Positions 43,783 through 52,870 of a stretch of DNA of 64,000 bases are shown here, piece by piece. The stretch's first letter is position 1; every line of letters begins with the position of its first letter. The DNA is taken from NCBI RefSeq assembly GCF_013337285.1, contig NZ_SUPW01000007.1:62001-126000 (forward strand), given 5' to 3'. The position numbers were made by a program, and so were the translations under genes. The notes under the pieces were generated by a model. It had not been told where the DNA came from. It saw only the letters and a program-made list of their open reading frames with translations, and searched no databases. This DNA comes from Agrobacterium tumefaciens (lineage in GTDB: Bacteria > Pseudomonadota > Alphaproteobacteria > Rhizobiales > Rhizobiaceae).

Positions 43783-44646
43783 ATGACCATTGCCCCCCTG
43801 CCACGCCTCATCATCGAGCCGCTCGTGCGCAACGCCCTTCTGGAAGATCTGGGGCTTGCGGGCGACATAACCTCCGCCGCCGTCATTCCCGCCGATCATC
43901 GCTCGGTCGTCGTCATGGCGGCGCGCGAACCGGGCGTCATCGCCGGTCTCGATGCGGCGGAGCTTGCCTTCCAGCTGGTGGACCCGGCGATCATGATGAC
44001 GCGGCACGTTGAGGATGGAGCGTCCGTGGTGCCCGGCGATATCATCGCGACAATCGAAGGTCCCTCACGCGGGCTGCTGACGGCGGAGCGCACGGCGCTG
44101 AATTTTCTCGGCCATCTCTCGGGCATCGCCTCCGTTACCGCAAAAATCGCGGCCGCCATCTCCGGCACAAAGGCCTCAATCGCCTGTACCCGCAAAACGA
44201 CGCCCGGCCTCAGGGCGCTGGAAAAATACGCCGTGCGCGCCGGCGGCGGCATGAACCACCGTTTTGCGCTTTATGATGCCGTCCTCATCAAGGACAACCA
44301 CATTGCCGTGGCGGGCGGCGTGCGTGCCGCCATCCACAGCGCCAAACAGGGTGTGGGCCATCTCGTCAAAATCGAGGTGGAGGTTGATACGCTCACGCAA
44401 TTGCGCGAGGTGATGGACGAAGGTGTCGACGCGGTTCTTCTCGACAACATGACGCCGGAACAGTTGCGCGAGGCCGTGGCGATCGTCGCCGGGCGCGCCA
44501 TCACCGAAGCCTCCGGCCGTATCAATCCGCAGACGGCCGCAGCCATCGCTGCAAGCGGCATCGATCTCATCTCCATCGGCTGGCTGACCCACAGCGCACC
44601 GGTTCTGGATATCGGGCTGGACTTTCAAAGCCAGAAAAAAAAATAA
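43783..44646 (+). CDS. nadC: Nicotinate-nucleotide pyrophosphorylase (carboxylating)
   Basis: This 287-residue enzyme converts quinolinate and PRPP to nicotinate mononucleotide. Key blocks are LLEDLGLAGDITSAAV, AERTALNFLGHLSGIAS and the CTRKTTPGLRALEKYAVRAG loop with active-site Arg/Lys. NHRFALYDAVLIKDNHIA, DAVLLDNMTPEQL and GIDLISIGWLTHS follow. The ATG at 43783 is 1 bp after the nadB stop; an in-frame earlier start within nadB is rejected. It is the last gene of the operon. Confidence 0.96.
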   Translation: MTIAPLPRLIIEPLVRNALLEDLGLAGDITSAAVIPADHRSVVVMAAREPGVIAGLDAAELAFQLVDPAIMMTRHVEDGASVVPGDIIATIEGPSRGLLTAERTALNFLGHLSGIASVTAKIAAAISGTKASIACTRKTTPGLRALEKYAVRAGGGMNHRFALYDAVLIKDNHIAVAGGVRAAIHSAKQGVGHLVKIEVEVDTLTQLREVMDEGVDAVLLDNMTPEQLREAVAIVAGRAITEASGRINPQTAAAIAASGIDLISIGWLTHSAPVLDIGLDFQSQKKK

Positions 44647-44667
44647 GGCAGTAAGGGCGGACCACAC

Positions 44668-44692
44668 GGAACCAAATGTCCCCATCTTCGTT
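44668..44692 (+). promoter_or_regulatory. EcfG-type general stress promoter
   Basis: GGAAC (44668-44672), 16 bp, then CGTT (44689-44692) matches the alphaproteobacterial sigma-EcfG consensus. It lies 21 bp after nadC and about 100 bp before the GlsB/YeaQ gene. A GC-rich hairpin (CCCCGCC / GGCGGGG, about 44697-44726) follows in the leader. Confidence 0.75.
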
Positions 44693-44789
44693 GTTACCCC
44701 GCCGGGGGTCTATTTAAGGCGGGGGGATCAGTGCGCGCAAAAGCCTGTCCATATGCCTGGGGACCTCTCTCACAAAGGAAAGGCCTGTT

Positions 44790-45041
44790 ATGGAAGACGC
44801 ACAAGTTGGCTGGATTGCAGCAATCATTATCGGCGGCGTAGCCGGGTGGCTCGCCGAACAGTTCATGAAAAGCAATATGGGTGTTTTCATGAACATTATT
44901 CTCGGCATCGTCGGCGCCATCGTCGCGAATTTCCTTCTGGGGCTCATCGGCGTCTCGCTGGGAGGCTGGATTGGCTATCTCATCGCCGGTTTCATCGGCG
45001 CCTGCATCCTCATCGCCATCGGGCGTGCATTTCGCCGATAA
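44790..45041 (+). CDS. GlsB/YeaQ/YmgE family small membrane protein
   Basis: This 83-residue inner-membrane protein has three hydrophobic segments with the Gly-rich family pattern (WIAAIIIGGVAGWLAEQFMK; GVFMNIILGIVGAIVANFLL; GYLIAGFIGACILIAIGRAF). Members are typically induced by general stress or stationary phase, and their molecular role is unknown. AGGAAAGG precedes the ATG. It follows a sigma-EcfG promoter and is the first gene of a three-gene stress cassette. Confidence 0.88.
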   Translation: MEDAQVGWIAAIIIGGVAGWLAEQFMKSNMGVFMNIILGIVGAIVANFLLGLIGVSLGGWIGYLIAGFIGACILIAIGRAFRR

Positions 45042-45053
45042 GGGAGCATAAAA

Positions 45054-45473
45054 ATGAGCTTTTTCGACAAGATCAAAAACGCGGTTTTCGGCAAGGCCGA
45101 AGCCGCCCCGCAGACTTCGGCCCCGGCCGGCACACCGACAACCGCCGCAAGCCCGGCTGCACCGGCGCAGCCTGCCTCACCGGCACCGACAACCAGCGCT
45201 CCGGCATCCGCCGGCAGCGTCGATGTCGCTTCCATTCTGGATGCCGCAGTCAAAAAGAACGGACAGAAACTCGACTGGAAACACTCGATCGTCGACCTTC
45301 TGAAAGCGCTCGATCTGGACAGCAGCCTCAGCGCCCGGAAGGAACTGGCCGGGGAACTCGGCTATACCGGTGACACCTCGGATTCGGCGACGATGAATAT
45401 CTGGCTGCACAAGGCCGTCATCAAGAAACTCTCCGAAAACGGCGGCAAGGTTCCGGCCGACCTTTTGGATTGA
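45054..45473 (+). CDS. DUF3597 domain protein
   Basis: This 139-residue protein has a conserved N-terminal tip (MSFFDKIKNAVFG), an Ala/Pro/Thr-rich linker and a C-terminal helical DUF3597 domain. That domain shows VASILDAAVKKNGQKLDWKH, then SIVDLLKALDLDSSLSARKE and LAGELGYTGDT. The domain looks LysM-like in size but has no known activity. It starts 12 bp after the GlsB-type gene, so it shares the EcfG promoter. A stress-related role is inferred from that. Confidence 0.85.
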   Translation: MSFFDKIKNAVFGKAEAAPQTSAPAGTPTTAASPAAPAQPASPAPTTSAPASAGSVDVASILDAAVKKNGQKLDWKHSIVDLLKALDLDSSLSARKELAGELGYTGDTSDSATMNIWLHKAVIKKLSENGGKVPADLLD

Positions 45474-45495
45474 ACCGGTAAACGGGAGAGCCGCA

Positions 45496-45684
45496 ATGGA
45501 CGACTATTCCAGCCTGCGCGAGCAGATCGGCCAGGACCTCGACACCCTGCACGGGACCGACAACCCGAAGTCGATTTTCGAGATCGCCGACGACTATCTC
45601 CTGGGAAATCCAAACCTCAAGAGAGCAATCGTCGAAGACATCATCAAGGAAGAAGCGGACAAGCGCGGCATCGCCATCCACTAA
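45496..45684 (+). CDS. Small hypothetical protein, 62 aa
   Basis: This acidic, helical protein (MDDYSSLREQIGQDLDTLHG; IFEIADDYLLGNPNLKRAIV) is of unknown function. It follows the DUF3597 gene by 22 bp with GGGAG upstream, and it ends before a strong terminator. It is therefore the third gene of the stress cassette. Confidence 0.7.
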   Translation: MDDYSSLREQIGQDLDTLHGTDNPKSIFEIADDYLLGNPNLKRAIVEDIIKEEADKRGIAIH

Positions 45685-45716
45685 GGCCGCGCGACAGGCA
45701 CGGCTGTTTTACGAGA

Positions 45717-45747
45717 GGGCGGCATCCGGACCGGATGCCGCCCTTTT
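45717..45747 (+). terminator. Intrinsic terminator of the stress cassette
   Basis: A 12-bp stem (GGGCGGCATCCG / CGGATGCCGCCC) with a 3-nt loop runs into TTTT on the plus strand. It separates the cassette from the converging cyd operon. Confidence 0.85.
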
Positions 45748-45765
45748 ATGCCTCATGCCGAAGTG

Positions 45766-45888
45766 TTATTTTTCCAGATTTGCCTCAGCCTTTTTGGCGT
45801 TTTCTTCCATCAGTTCGTACCACATGGCGTTCATGACGGCGAAGATGGCGGCGAGAGGCAGGCCGAGCAGCCAGGCGAAATACCACAT
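45766..45888 (-). CDS. cydX: Cytochrome bd accessory subunit CydX
   Basis: This 40-residue single-span protein begins MWYFAWLLGLPLAAIFAVMN, the CydX/YbgT signature, and has a short charged tail (EENAKKAEANLEK). AGGAG lies 6 nt before the ATG. It follows cydB by 22 bp and stabilises the haem arrangement of cytochrome bd. A longer in-frame ORF upstream overlaps cydB and is rejected. Confidence 0.9.
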   Translation of the reverse strand: MWYFAWLLGLPLAAIFAVMNAMWYELMEENAKKAEANLEK

Positions 45889-45910
45889 GTTCGATCTCCT
45901 TCTGTCGATA

Positions 45911-47068
45911 TCAATATGCGTGGCCGCTGTCGTCGCGGATCGCCTTTTCATCCACCTTGCCCCACAACACGCGATAGACCCAAGAGGTGTAGGCGACGAT
46001 GATCGGAACGAAGATGAGGGTGACGACCAGCATGTTGAACAGCGTCATATGGCTGGACGAAGCATCCCACACCGTCAGGCTCGACTTCGGATCGACCGAA
46101 GACGGCAGGATGAAGGGGAACATCGAAAGCCCGACGGTGGCGATGATGCCGAAAATGGCAAGCGAGCTGGCAAGCAGCGCCATCACTTCCCTGCGGAGCC
46201 TCAGCAATATGAAGGCGACCAGCGGGAAGGCCAGACCGAGTGCCGGTGCCAGCATCATCCACGGATGCGCCGCATAATTGGAGAACCAGACGCCGGTTGC
46301 GACCTCAACCGTCTTTGCCAAAGGATTGGACGGCCCGTCGGTCACGACTTCCGAGGTGAAACGATAACCATCGACACCGAACCACAGCAGAATGCCGCCA
46401 AGCGCGAAAAGAACGGTGGTGGCAAGTGCCGCGATGCTGCCAAAACTGCGGGCGCGGGTGGCAACCGGACCTTCGGTTTTCAGCACCAGCCAGGCCGCCC
46501 CATGCATTACCAGCATGGCGACGGAAACGAGGCCGCAGAGAATAGCGTAGGGGTTCAGAAGCTCGAACAGCGTCGTGCCGTCGTAGAAAATCCTCAAGTC
46601 ATCATTGAAGTAGAACGGGACGCCCTGCAGCACATTGCCGATGGCCACGCCGAAGATCAGCGTCGGCACGAAGCCGCCGACGAACAAGGCCCAGTCCCAG
46701 CCGCTGCGCCATGCCGTGCTCTCGCGCTTGGAGCGATATTTGAAACCGACCGGCCGCAGGATCAACGCGAACATGATGGCCGCCATTGCCAGGTAAAACC
46801 CTGAAAACGACACCGCATAGAGTGGCGGCCAGGCGGCGAAGATCGCACCTGCTCCGAGAATGAGCCAGACCTGATTGCCTTCCCATACCGGGCCGATAGA
46901 GTTGATAACGACACGCCGCTCAATATCCGTCTTCGCGACGAAGGGCAACAGCGCGCCGGTGCCGAGATCAAAACCGCCGGTTACGGCGAAGCCGATAAGC
47001 AATACGCCAAGCAGCAGCCACCAGATGATACGAAGAATTTCATAGTCGATGAGTTGGTGCAGGATCAT
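45911..47068 (-). CDS. cydB: Cytochrome bd ubiquinol oxidase subunit II
   Basis: This 385-residue polytopic protein starts IDYEILRIIWWLLLGVLLIG and shows the subunit II motifs TGGFDLGTGALLPFVAKTD and GPVWEGNQVWLILGAGAIFA. RPVGFKYRSKRESTAWRSGW comes later, and the C-terminus is SHMTLFNMLVVTLIFVPII. It pairs with CydA in the inner membrane to reduce oxygen to water using quinol. A GGAG site precedes the start, 6 bp after the cydA stop. Confidence 0.95.
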   Translation of the reverse strand: MILHQLIDYEILRIIWWLLLGVLLIGFAVTGGFDLGTGALLPFVAKTDIERRVVINSIGPVWEGNQVWLILGAGAIFAAWPPLYAVSFSGFYLAMAAIMFALILRPVGFKYRSKRESTAWRSGWDWALFVGGFVPTLIFGVAIGNVLQGVPFYFNDDLRIFYDGTTLFELLNPYAILCGLVSVAMLVMHGAAWLVLKTEGPVATRARSFGSIAALATTVLFALGGILLWFGVDGYRFTSEVVTDGPSNPLAKTVEVATGVWFSNYAAHPWMMLAPALGLAFPLVAFILLRLRREVMALLASSLAIFGIIATVGLSMFPFILPSSVDPKSSLTVWDASSSHMTLFNMLVVTLIFVPIIVAYTSWVYRVLWGKVDEKAIRDDSGHAY

Positions 47069-47074
47069 GATAAT

Positions 47075-48652
47075 TTACTCCGCAGCGACAAGTTTTTCAG
47101 GAACGAGCGGCGCTTCCGGCTCATGGTCCGGATCCGGCCCCTTGCGGATCGCCTTCAGCATCAGCCCCATCTCAACGATGAACAGCACCGTGTAGATGGC
47201 GATGAAACACAGAAGCGTAATCAGAACCGTCGAGGCGCTGAGGCTCGAAACAGCCGCTGCCGTTGGCAGCACACCTTCGATGATCCACGGCTGACGCCCG
47301 AACTCCGCCACCACCCAGCCCATTTCGGCGGCAATCCACGGCAGCGGAATGGCGAAAACGGCCACCTTCAGCAACAGCGGATAACGGTCCAGCCGCCGGC
47401 GGGCCGAAAGATAAAAGAAGGTCGCCGTCAGAACGATGAAGAACATGCCGAGACCGACCATGATACGGAAGGCCCAGAACAGGGTCGGCACATGGGGGAT
47501 CGTATCGGCCGCCGCCTTGGCGATCTGCTCTTCTGTCGCCTGACGCGGATCGTCGACATAACGTTTCAGCAGCAGGGCGTAACCAAGCTCGTGGCCGAGT
47601 TCGGCAAAGGTGCCGTTCACCTCTTCGGGCAGCTGCGCGCCCTTGCCGCTGGCGCGTATCTGCATCAGCGCATCATAGGCCTTGATGCCGTCGCGGATAC
47701 GGGTCTTTGCCTGTTCCACCAGATCGTTGATGCCGGGGATTTCCGTATCGAGCGAGCGCGTGCCGATAAGTCCCATTACCCACGGAATCTTGACCGCGAA
47801 ATGTGTCTCGCGCGCTTCCTGATTGGGAAAACCGATCATGGTGAAAGGTGCCGGCGCCGGCTCCGTTTCCCACATGGCCTCGATGGAGGCGAGCTTCATC
47901 TTCTGGTGTTCGGTGGAGAGGTAACCGCTTTCGTCCCCCAGCACGACGACCGACAGGGCGGACGCCAGACCAAAGGAGGCGGCGACTGTCATCGATCGCT
48001 TGGCGAGATCGACATGGCGACCCTTCAGCACATACCAGGCGGAAACGCCGAGCACGAAGATGGAGGCCGTGACATAACCTGCGGAAACCGTGTGAACGAA
48101 TTTCGCCTGCGCGACCGGGTTGAACAGGACCGCGGCGAAATCCGTCACTTCCATGCGCATGGTCTGGGGATTAAAGGCAGACCCTGTCGGATTCTGCATC
48201 CAGCCATTGGCGATCAGAATCCACAGCGCCGAGAAGTTCGAGCCGATTGCCACGCACCATGTCGCGACGAGATGACCGAGTTTCGACAGCTTGTCCCAGC
48301 CGAAAAAGAACAGGCCGACGAAGGTGGCTTCCAGAAAGAAGGCCATCATGCCTTCGATCGCCAGCGGCGCGCCGAAAATATCGCCGACATAGTGGCTGTA
48401 ATAACTCCAGTTCATGCCGAACTGGAATTCCATGACAATGCCTGTCGAAACCCCCAGCACGAAGTTGATGCCGAACAGCGTGCCCCAGAATTTCGTCATC
48501 TGCCGCCAGATCACCCGGCCGGTCATGACATAGACCGTTTCCATGATGGCTATCACCACCGACAGCCCGATCGTCAAGGGAACGAACAGAAAGTGATATA
48601 AAGCCGTCACTGCAAATTGCAGGCGCGACAGCGCCACTATGTCGAGTTCCAT
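47075..48652 (-). CDS. cydA: Cytochrome bd ubiquinol oxidase subunit I
   Basis: This 525-residue haem-carrying subunit has the N-terminal haem-ligand region LSRLQFAVTALYHFLFVPLT and IVMEFQFGMNWSYYSHYVGD. EATFVGLFFFGWDKLSKLGH follows, with the quinol-oxidase motif GRQPWIIEGVLPT near residue 445. The Q-loop region is short, as in non-enteric CydA. The ATG at 48652 follows AGGTGG; a GTG at 48664 would lie inside that site. It lies 69 bp after cydC in a continuous minus-strand operon. Confidence 0.95.
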   Translation of the reverse strand: MELDIVALSRLQFAVTALYHFLFVPLTIGLSVVIAIMETVYVMTGRVIWRQMTKFWGTLFGINFVLGVSTGIVMEFQFGMNWSYYSHYVGDIFGAPLAIEGMMAFFLEATFVGLFFFGWDKLSKLGHLVATWCVAIGSNFSALWILIANGWMQNPTGSAFNPQTMRMEVTDFAAVLFNPVAQAKFVHTVSAGYVTASIFVLGVSAWYVLKGRHVDLAKRSMTVAASFGLASALSVVVLGDESGYLSTEHQKMKLASIEAMWETEPAPAPFTMIGFPNQEARETHFAVKIPWVMGLIGTRSLDTEIPGINDLVEQAKTRIRDGIKAYDALMQIRASGKGAQLPEEVNGTFAELGHELGYALLLKRYVDDPRQATEEQIAKAAADTIPHVPTLFWAFRIMVGLGMFFIVLTATFFYLSARRRLDRYPLLLKVAVFAIPLPWIAAEMGWVVAEFGRQPWIIEGVLPTAAAVSSLSASTVLITLLCFIAIYTVLFIVEMGLMLKAIRKGPDPDHEPEAPLVPEKLVAAE

Positions 48653-48721
48653 AGTCTTACCCACCTTTTCCAGAAGGCCAGCCGCCCGTTTTTTAAGGCA
48701 AGCCCGGCTCTCAAAAAATAC

Positions 48722-50413
48722 TCAGTCCCGACGTAATGTTTGCAGCACTACGTCGTATTCCGCCGTCCCGCTTTGACATTCGTCAAATTGACGCCCGTCT
48801 TTCAGCACGATGATGCGATCGGCAAATTCTGCCTCGCGGCGATTATGGGTGATCATCACGACAGTCTTGCCTTCGGCCCTCGCAAACAGCCGGCTGAGCA
48901 CGTCGCGGGCCGTCTCGCCGTCCAACCCCTCCGTCACCTCGTCGAGAAGCCAGAGCGGTTTGTCGATGAGCAGGAAACGGGCGAGCGCCAGCCGGCGTGA
49001 CTGGCCGCCGGAGAGACCCTGCCCCGCCTCGCCAAGCCTCGTCTCCATCCCGGCGGGCAGGGTTTTGACGTGTTCGGCAAGGCCTGCGGCGTCAAGGGCG
49101 TCCCACAATTCACGCTCGGTCGCAGCGGGTTTTGCCAGCCTCAGATTATCGGCAATGCTATCGCGGAAAAGCTGGCTCCGCTGTGTCATGAGCGAAGAGG
49201 GCACGGCGCGGACAGTACCTGCCGATGGCTGCAATTCACCCGCCACAAGCTGGATGAGGCTGGTCTTGCCCGCACCGCTCGGGCCGATGATCGCGACCCT
49301 TTCTCCAGCGGCAATGGCAAGATTGATAGTCGTCAGGACCGGCTTGTCGTTACCGTGCCGCTCCAGACGCACGCCTTCAAGCGCCGCCGCCACGCCGCTG
49401 GTGGGCAAAGCCGGACAGCTGGCCTCAGCCCGCGCCGAAAGGCGCGGCGCGATGCGCCTTGCGGAAAACAATGTGCGGCCGAGTTCCATCGCACCACGGC
49501 GCAGCGCGGTGAAAGGCTCCAGCGCGGCGAAACAGACGAGCAGCCCGAGTGCTGCGGCCGGCGCGCTTACCGTTCCCTGCTCCGCCAGCCAGGCCATGCC
49601 GAGCAGAGCCGTGCTCAGAAGGGCCGCCGTTGCAAGCCCGAAGGAAAAACCGGCATTCGTTTCGATGCGGTTCAAGGCCTCGTCACAGGAAAGCAGGTAG
49701 TCATCGGCCCGCTTCACTGCCGCGACCTGCGCGGAAAGCCGACCTGCCGTGAGCAATTCCGTCTGACCGTTGACGAGGTCTGCCGTGCGGGCACGCAACG
49801 CTTCAAGCCCGATTGCCCGCCGGCGGGAGAATTTCTCTGCCCGCAAGGCGGAGCGCACCGAAATGCCGAGCCCTGCCGCTATGAGAAAGAGCGCCGCCAG
49901 AATGCCCGCAAGCGGATTGAGGAAAGCAAGCCCGATGCCGGTTGCAACAGCCGCAAGGACCGCGACGGCGGCAGGCACCAGCACGCGCAGATAAAGCGAA
50001 TCCAGCGCATCGATATCCGCGGTCAACCGGTTCAGCAGGCGGGCGGGCCTCGCTTCCAGATTTTGCGCCGCCTGCGGCGCGGCAAACCCGCGAAACAGCT
50101 TTTCGCGCAGCGCCGCAAGCACGGAAAGCGTCGCTTCATGGGTGGTCATGCGCTCGCCATACCGGGCGGCGGTGCGCGACAGCGCCAGAAGACGAATGGC
50201 CGCAGAGGGCGCAAAAACATCAAACGCATAGGCCGTTGCCGGAAGCAGACCGGCAATGGCGGTGGCGGTGATGAACCAGCCGGAAACACCGAGAAGGCCG
50301 ATACCCGCCAGCACCGTAGTTGCGGCCAGAACCGCACCCGCAAGCAGCATGCCGCGACGCGCCGTCCAAAATAGGGCAATGACAGGTTTCAATATGGCAA
50401 AACGCGCAATCAT
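48722..50413 (-). CDS. cydC: Thiol reductant ABC exporter subunit CydC
   Basis: This 563-residue half-transporter has an N-terminal six-helix membrane domain (MLLAGAVLAATTVLAGIGLL, GVSGWFITATAIAGL, LALSRTAARYGERMTTHEAT). The C-terminal ATPase has Walker A GPSGAGKTSLIQLV, signature LSGGQSRRLALARF, Walker B LWLLDEVTEGLD and H-loop VMITHNRRE. With CydD it exports cysteine and glutathione to the periplasm, which is needed for bd oxidase assembly. It overlaps cydD by 4 bp. Confidence 0.93.
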   Translation of the reverse strand: MIARFAILKPVIALFWTARRGMLLAGAVLAATTVLAGIGLLGVSGWFITATAIAGLLPATAYAFDVFAPSAAIRLLALSRTAARYGERMTTHEATLSVLAALREKLFRGFAAPQAAQNLEARPARLLNRLTADIDALDSLYLRVLVPAAVAVLAAVATGIGLAFLNPLAGILAALFLIAAGLGISVRSALRAEKFSRRRAIGLEALRARTADLVNGQTELLTAGRLSAQVAAVKRADDYLLSCDEALNRIETNAGFSFGLATAALLSTALLGMAWLAEQGTVSAPAAALGLLVCFAALEPFTALRRGAMELGRTLFSARRIAPRLSARAEASCPALPTSGVAAALEGVRLERHGNDKPVLTTINLAIAAGERVAIIGPSGAGKTSLIQLVAGELQPSAGTVRAVPSSLMTQRSQLFRDSIADNLRLAKPAATERELWDALDAAGLAEHVKTLPAGMETRLGEAGQGLSGGQSRRLALARFLLIDKPLWLLDEVTEGLDGETARDVLSRLFARAEGKTVVMITHNRREAEFADRIIVLKDGRQFDECQSGTAEYDVVLQTLRRD

Positions 50414-52206
50414 GACCGATCCCCCGAATGGATCGCCGCCATATCCACGACCCTGTCCATGCGCGCGGCCAGCACCGGATCATGGGTTGCGACGATCAAC
50501 GTCCTGCCTTTTGCCAGCTGCAGCAGGTTTTCCGTAATGAGAGCAGCGGTTTCCCGATCAAGATGCGCCGTTGGCTCGTCGGCCAGAATGAGCCGCGTTG
50601 CGGGATCGGCAAAGGCGCGGGCAATGGCCAGCCGCACGGCTTCGCCACCGGAAATGCCGTGGCCACCATCGCCGACAAGCAGATGTTGCCGGGCGGACGA
50701 CAGTCTTTCCAGCCCTGTCTGCTCAAGCGCTGTCTCGACCATATCCCGCGTGATGCCGGGGCGGCCGAAACGGATATTCGCCGCAAGCGAACCGGTAAAA
50801 AAGAACGGCTTCTGGCCGATCCAGCCGATGGATGTTCGCAGGGTGTCGGCCGTCTCGTCATCAAGGGCGACGCCGCCGATTTTTATCGTCCCGCTTGCGG
50901 CCGAAGCCAGCCCGGCGATCAGCGAAAGGACCGTGGATTTGCCGCAACCCGATGGCCCCAGAAGCGCTACCGTTTCGCCCGCCTGAATGCTGAGATTGAA
51001 ATTGCGGAGCACAGGCGGCGAGGCTGGATAGGCAAAGGACAGATCGTCCATCTCCACCGTACCGGGGGTGGGCAATGTTGCCAACGCCACATCCCTGCCC
51101 TCACCCGCAATGGCCGCACCGCCCTGCGTCAACTTGTCGAGCGTACCAAGCGCGGCTTCCCCCGCCGCCCGGTCGTGCCAGACCGCGGATAACTCCCGCA
51201 GCGGCTCGAAAAAGGCCGGGGCCAGAAGCAGGATGAACAGACCCTCGGCAAGCGTCAGCTTCTGTCCCCACGCGCCGAAATCAAGAAATCCGAGCAGATG
51301 GAAACCGATGTAAACGGCGGACATGGCAACGCCGAGGGCGGCGAAAAGCTCCAGTACCGCCGAAGACAGGAAAGCGATCCTCAGAACCGCCATCGTCCGC
51401 GTCTTGAGGTTATGCGCATCGGCGCTGAGGCGCCCGGCAGTCAGATCGACAGCTTCCAACGCGCGGATCGTTTCCAGCCCGCGCAGGCGATCCAGCAGGA
51501 AAGCATTCATATTGCCGGTTTCGGCCAGCTGCTTTTCACTCGCCGCCTTGGCCTGCCAGCCGATCAACGCCATGAAAAGCGGGATGGTCGGCATGGAGAT
51601 GAGAAGCACCAGCGCCGCGATCCAGGTAAAGGGCAGGATTACCAGCACAAAAACCAGGGGAATGATGGTGGCCTTCATCCGCGCCGGCTGGAAACGGGAA
51701 AGATAGGGCACCAGCGCTTCCGCTGCCTCGGCCACGACACTTGCCGCCTCGCCGGAAGCCGTGCGCGACAGATCGAGCGGCGAAACCGTCGCCACCGCCT
51801 GAAGCGCTTCCAGCCGGCGCTGTGACAATGCCGCACGCGCAGCACGAAACGATAGTCTCGCGGCGATTTTCTCCAGCCACGCCTTCAGGAGACCCAGAAT
51901 GAGAACCGCAACAGCCGCCGGCACGATTACCATCATCGGTTCGCCGTCAGCGATTTTTCCGACTGAAAAGGCAAGCAGGCCCGCCTGCGGCAACCAGAGC
52001 AGGGCCGCCAGAACATGCAACAGGGCAACGGATCTACCGACCGCCGGTGCGCGTGTCGTTTTCACGGCACTCTTGTCGCGGGAGGTCTTCCGGCTGGCGG
52101 TGCTGAAGAAGCGCCGCCTCGGCGTTTCAGGTGAGACCGAAACCGGCACAGGACAGTCTGCGCCATTGCTATCGGCCGACTGGCGAATTTGTGCGGACAT
52201 GTTCAC
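50410..52206 (-). CDS. cydD: Thiol reductant ABC exporter subunit CydD
   Basis: This half-transporter of about 598 residues is the partner of CydC. A basic, probably cytoplasmic N-terminus of some 60 residues precedes the membrane domain (LLHVLAALLWLPQAGLLAFS; LRIAFLSSAVLELFAALGVA). The ATPase shows Walker A GPSGCGKSTVLSL, Q-loop GWIGQKPFFFTGS, signature ISGGEAVRLAIARAF (Glu where Gln is usual) and Walker B LILADEPTAHLD. The GTG at 52206 is 7 nt after AGGAG and is preferred; ATG 52200 is an alternative. It follows the regulator gene with a small overlap of frames at 52218. Confidence 0.92.
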   Translation of the reverse strand: MNMSAQIRQSADSNGADCPVPVSVSPETPRRRFFSTASRKTSRDKSAVKTTRAPAVGRSVALLHVLAALLWLPQAGLLAFSVGKIADGEPMMVIVPAAVAVLILGLLKAWLEKIAARLSFRAARAALSQRRLEALQAVATVSPLDLSRTASGEAASVVAEAAEALVPYLSRFQPARMKATIIPLVFVLVILPFTWIAALVLLISMPTIPLFMALIGWQAKAASEKQLAETGNMNAFLLDRLRGLETIRALEAVDLTAGRLSADAHNLKTRTMAVLRIAFLSSAVLELFAALGVAMSAVYIGFHLLGFLDFGAWGQKLTLAEGLFILLLAPAFFEPLRELSAVWHDRAAGEAALGTLDKLTQGGAAIAGEGRDVALATLPTPGTVEMDDLSFAYPASPPVLRNFNLSIQAGETVALLGPSGCGKSTVLSLIAGLASAASGTIKIGGVALDDETADTLRTSIGWIGQKPFFFTGSLAANIRFGRPGITRDMVETALEQTGLERLSSARQHLLVGDGGHGISGGEAVRLAIARAFADPATRLILADEPTAHLDRETAALITENLLQLAKGRTLIVATHDPVLAARMDRVVDMAAIHSGDRS

Positions 52207-52217
52207 GACCGATCTCC

Positions 52218-52796
52218 TCACCTGTACTTTTTCGCGCCGCGGGGTCTCGCGAGAGAGACGATCTTGTCCTTCGCCTCCAGCAGCTTCGTGACCTTTGAGC
52301 CGAGCGCCAGAAGGGAGGCCAACCTCTCCGTTTCCAGCCGCTTCACATCGTCATACCAGCCGGTGAGCTGCTCGATCAGCGTCTTCATCTCGTCAATGCG
52401 CTTTTGCGCATGCCGCTCATCTTCGTTCTCCGGCGTCTCCATCAAAATTTCGCGTAATACGCTCAGGGTGGGATCAATTTCGCGCTTCTTGCGCTCTTCG
52501 GCAAGGGTGCGGAGAATTTGCCAGACATCCTCCGGCGTCGTGAAAAAATCGCGCCTGTCGCCGGGAAAATGCTTGAGAATTGCAAGGTTCCACGCCTGAA
52601 GCTCCTTCAGGCTCATCGAGACGTTGGAACGGGAAATGCCAAGCGCCTCAACAATGTCGTCCGCGCAGAGCGGCTGCGGCGATATGTAAAGCAAAGCATA
52701 GACTTGGCCGACCGTGCGGTTAATGCCCCAGCGGCTGCCCATCTCGCCAAAATGCAGCACAAAGGACTGAACGAGCGGTGACAGGCTGGTCGGCAT
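52218..52796 (-). CDS. GbsR/MarR-type regulator heading the cyd operon
   Basis: This 192-residue DNA-binding protein has a winged-helix domain (FGEMGSRWGINRTVGQVYAL, CADDIVEALGISRSNVSMSL, KELQAWNLAILKHFPGDRRD). A long C-terminal coiled-coil-like helix follows (RIDEMKTLIEQLTGWYDDVK). This is the GbsR/MarR pattern. The start at 52796 has AGGAAA upstream. It is the first gene of regulator-cydD-cydC-cydA-cydB-cydX. Palindromes matching TTTCAG-N6-CTGAAA lie 18-35 bp before the start and suggest autoregulation of the whole operon. Confidence 0.82.
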   Translation of the reverse strand: MPTSLSPLVQSFVLHFGEMGSRWGINRTVGQVYALLYISPQPLCADDIVEALGISRSNVSMSLKELQAWNLAILKHFPGDRRDFFTTPEDVWQILRTLAEERKKREIDPTLSVLREILMETPENEDERHAQKRIDEMKTLIEQLTGWYDDVKRLETERLASLLALGSKVTKLLEAKDKIVSLARPRGAKKYR

Positions 52797-52807
52797 TTCT
52801 TTGTTTC

Positions 52808-52831
52808 CTGAATTTTCAGTAATTTCTGAAA
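52808..52831. promoter_or_regulatory. Candidate autoregulatory operator of the cyd regulator
   Basis: TTTCAG-TAATTT-CTGAAA (52814-52831) is a perfect inverted repeat. It overlaps a second palindrome CTGAATTTTCAG (52808-52819), giving three alternating half-sites directly upstream of the regulator start codon. The role is inferred from position. Confidence 0.55.
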
Positions 52832-52870
52832 TTTCGATAACGCAAAAAAGGACGGGCGGCAAATCACCTT

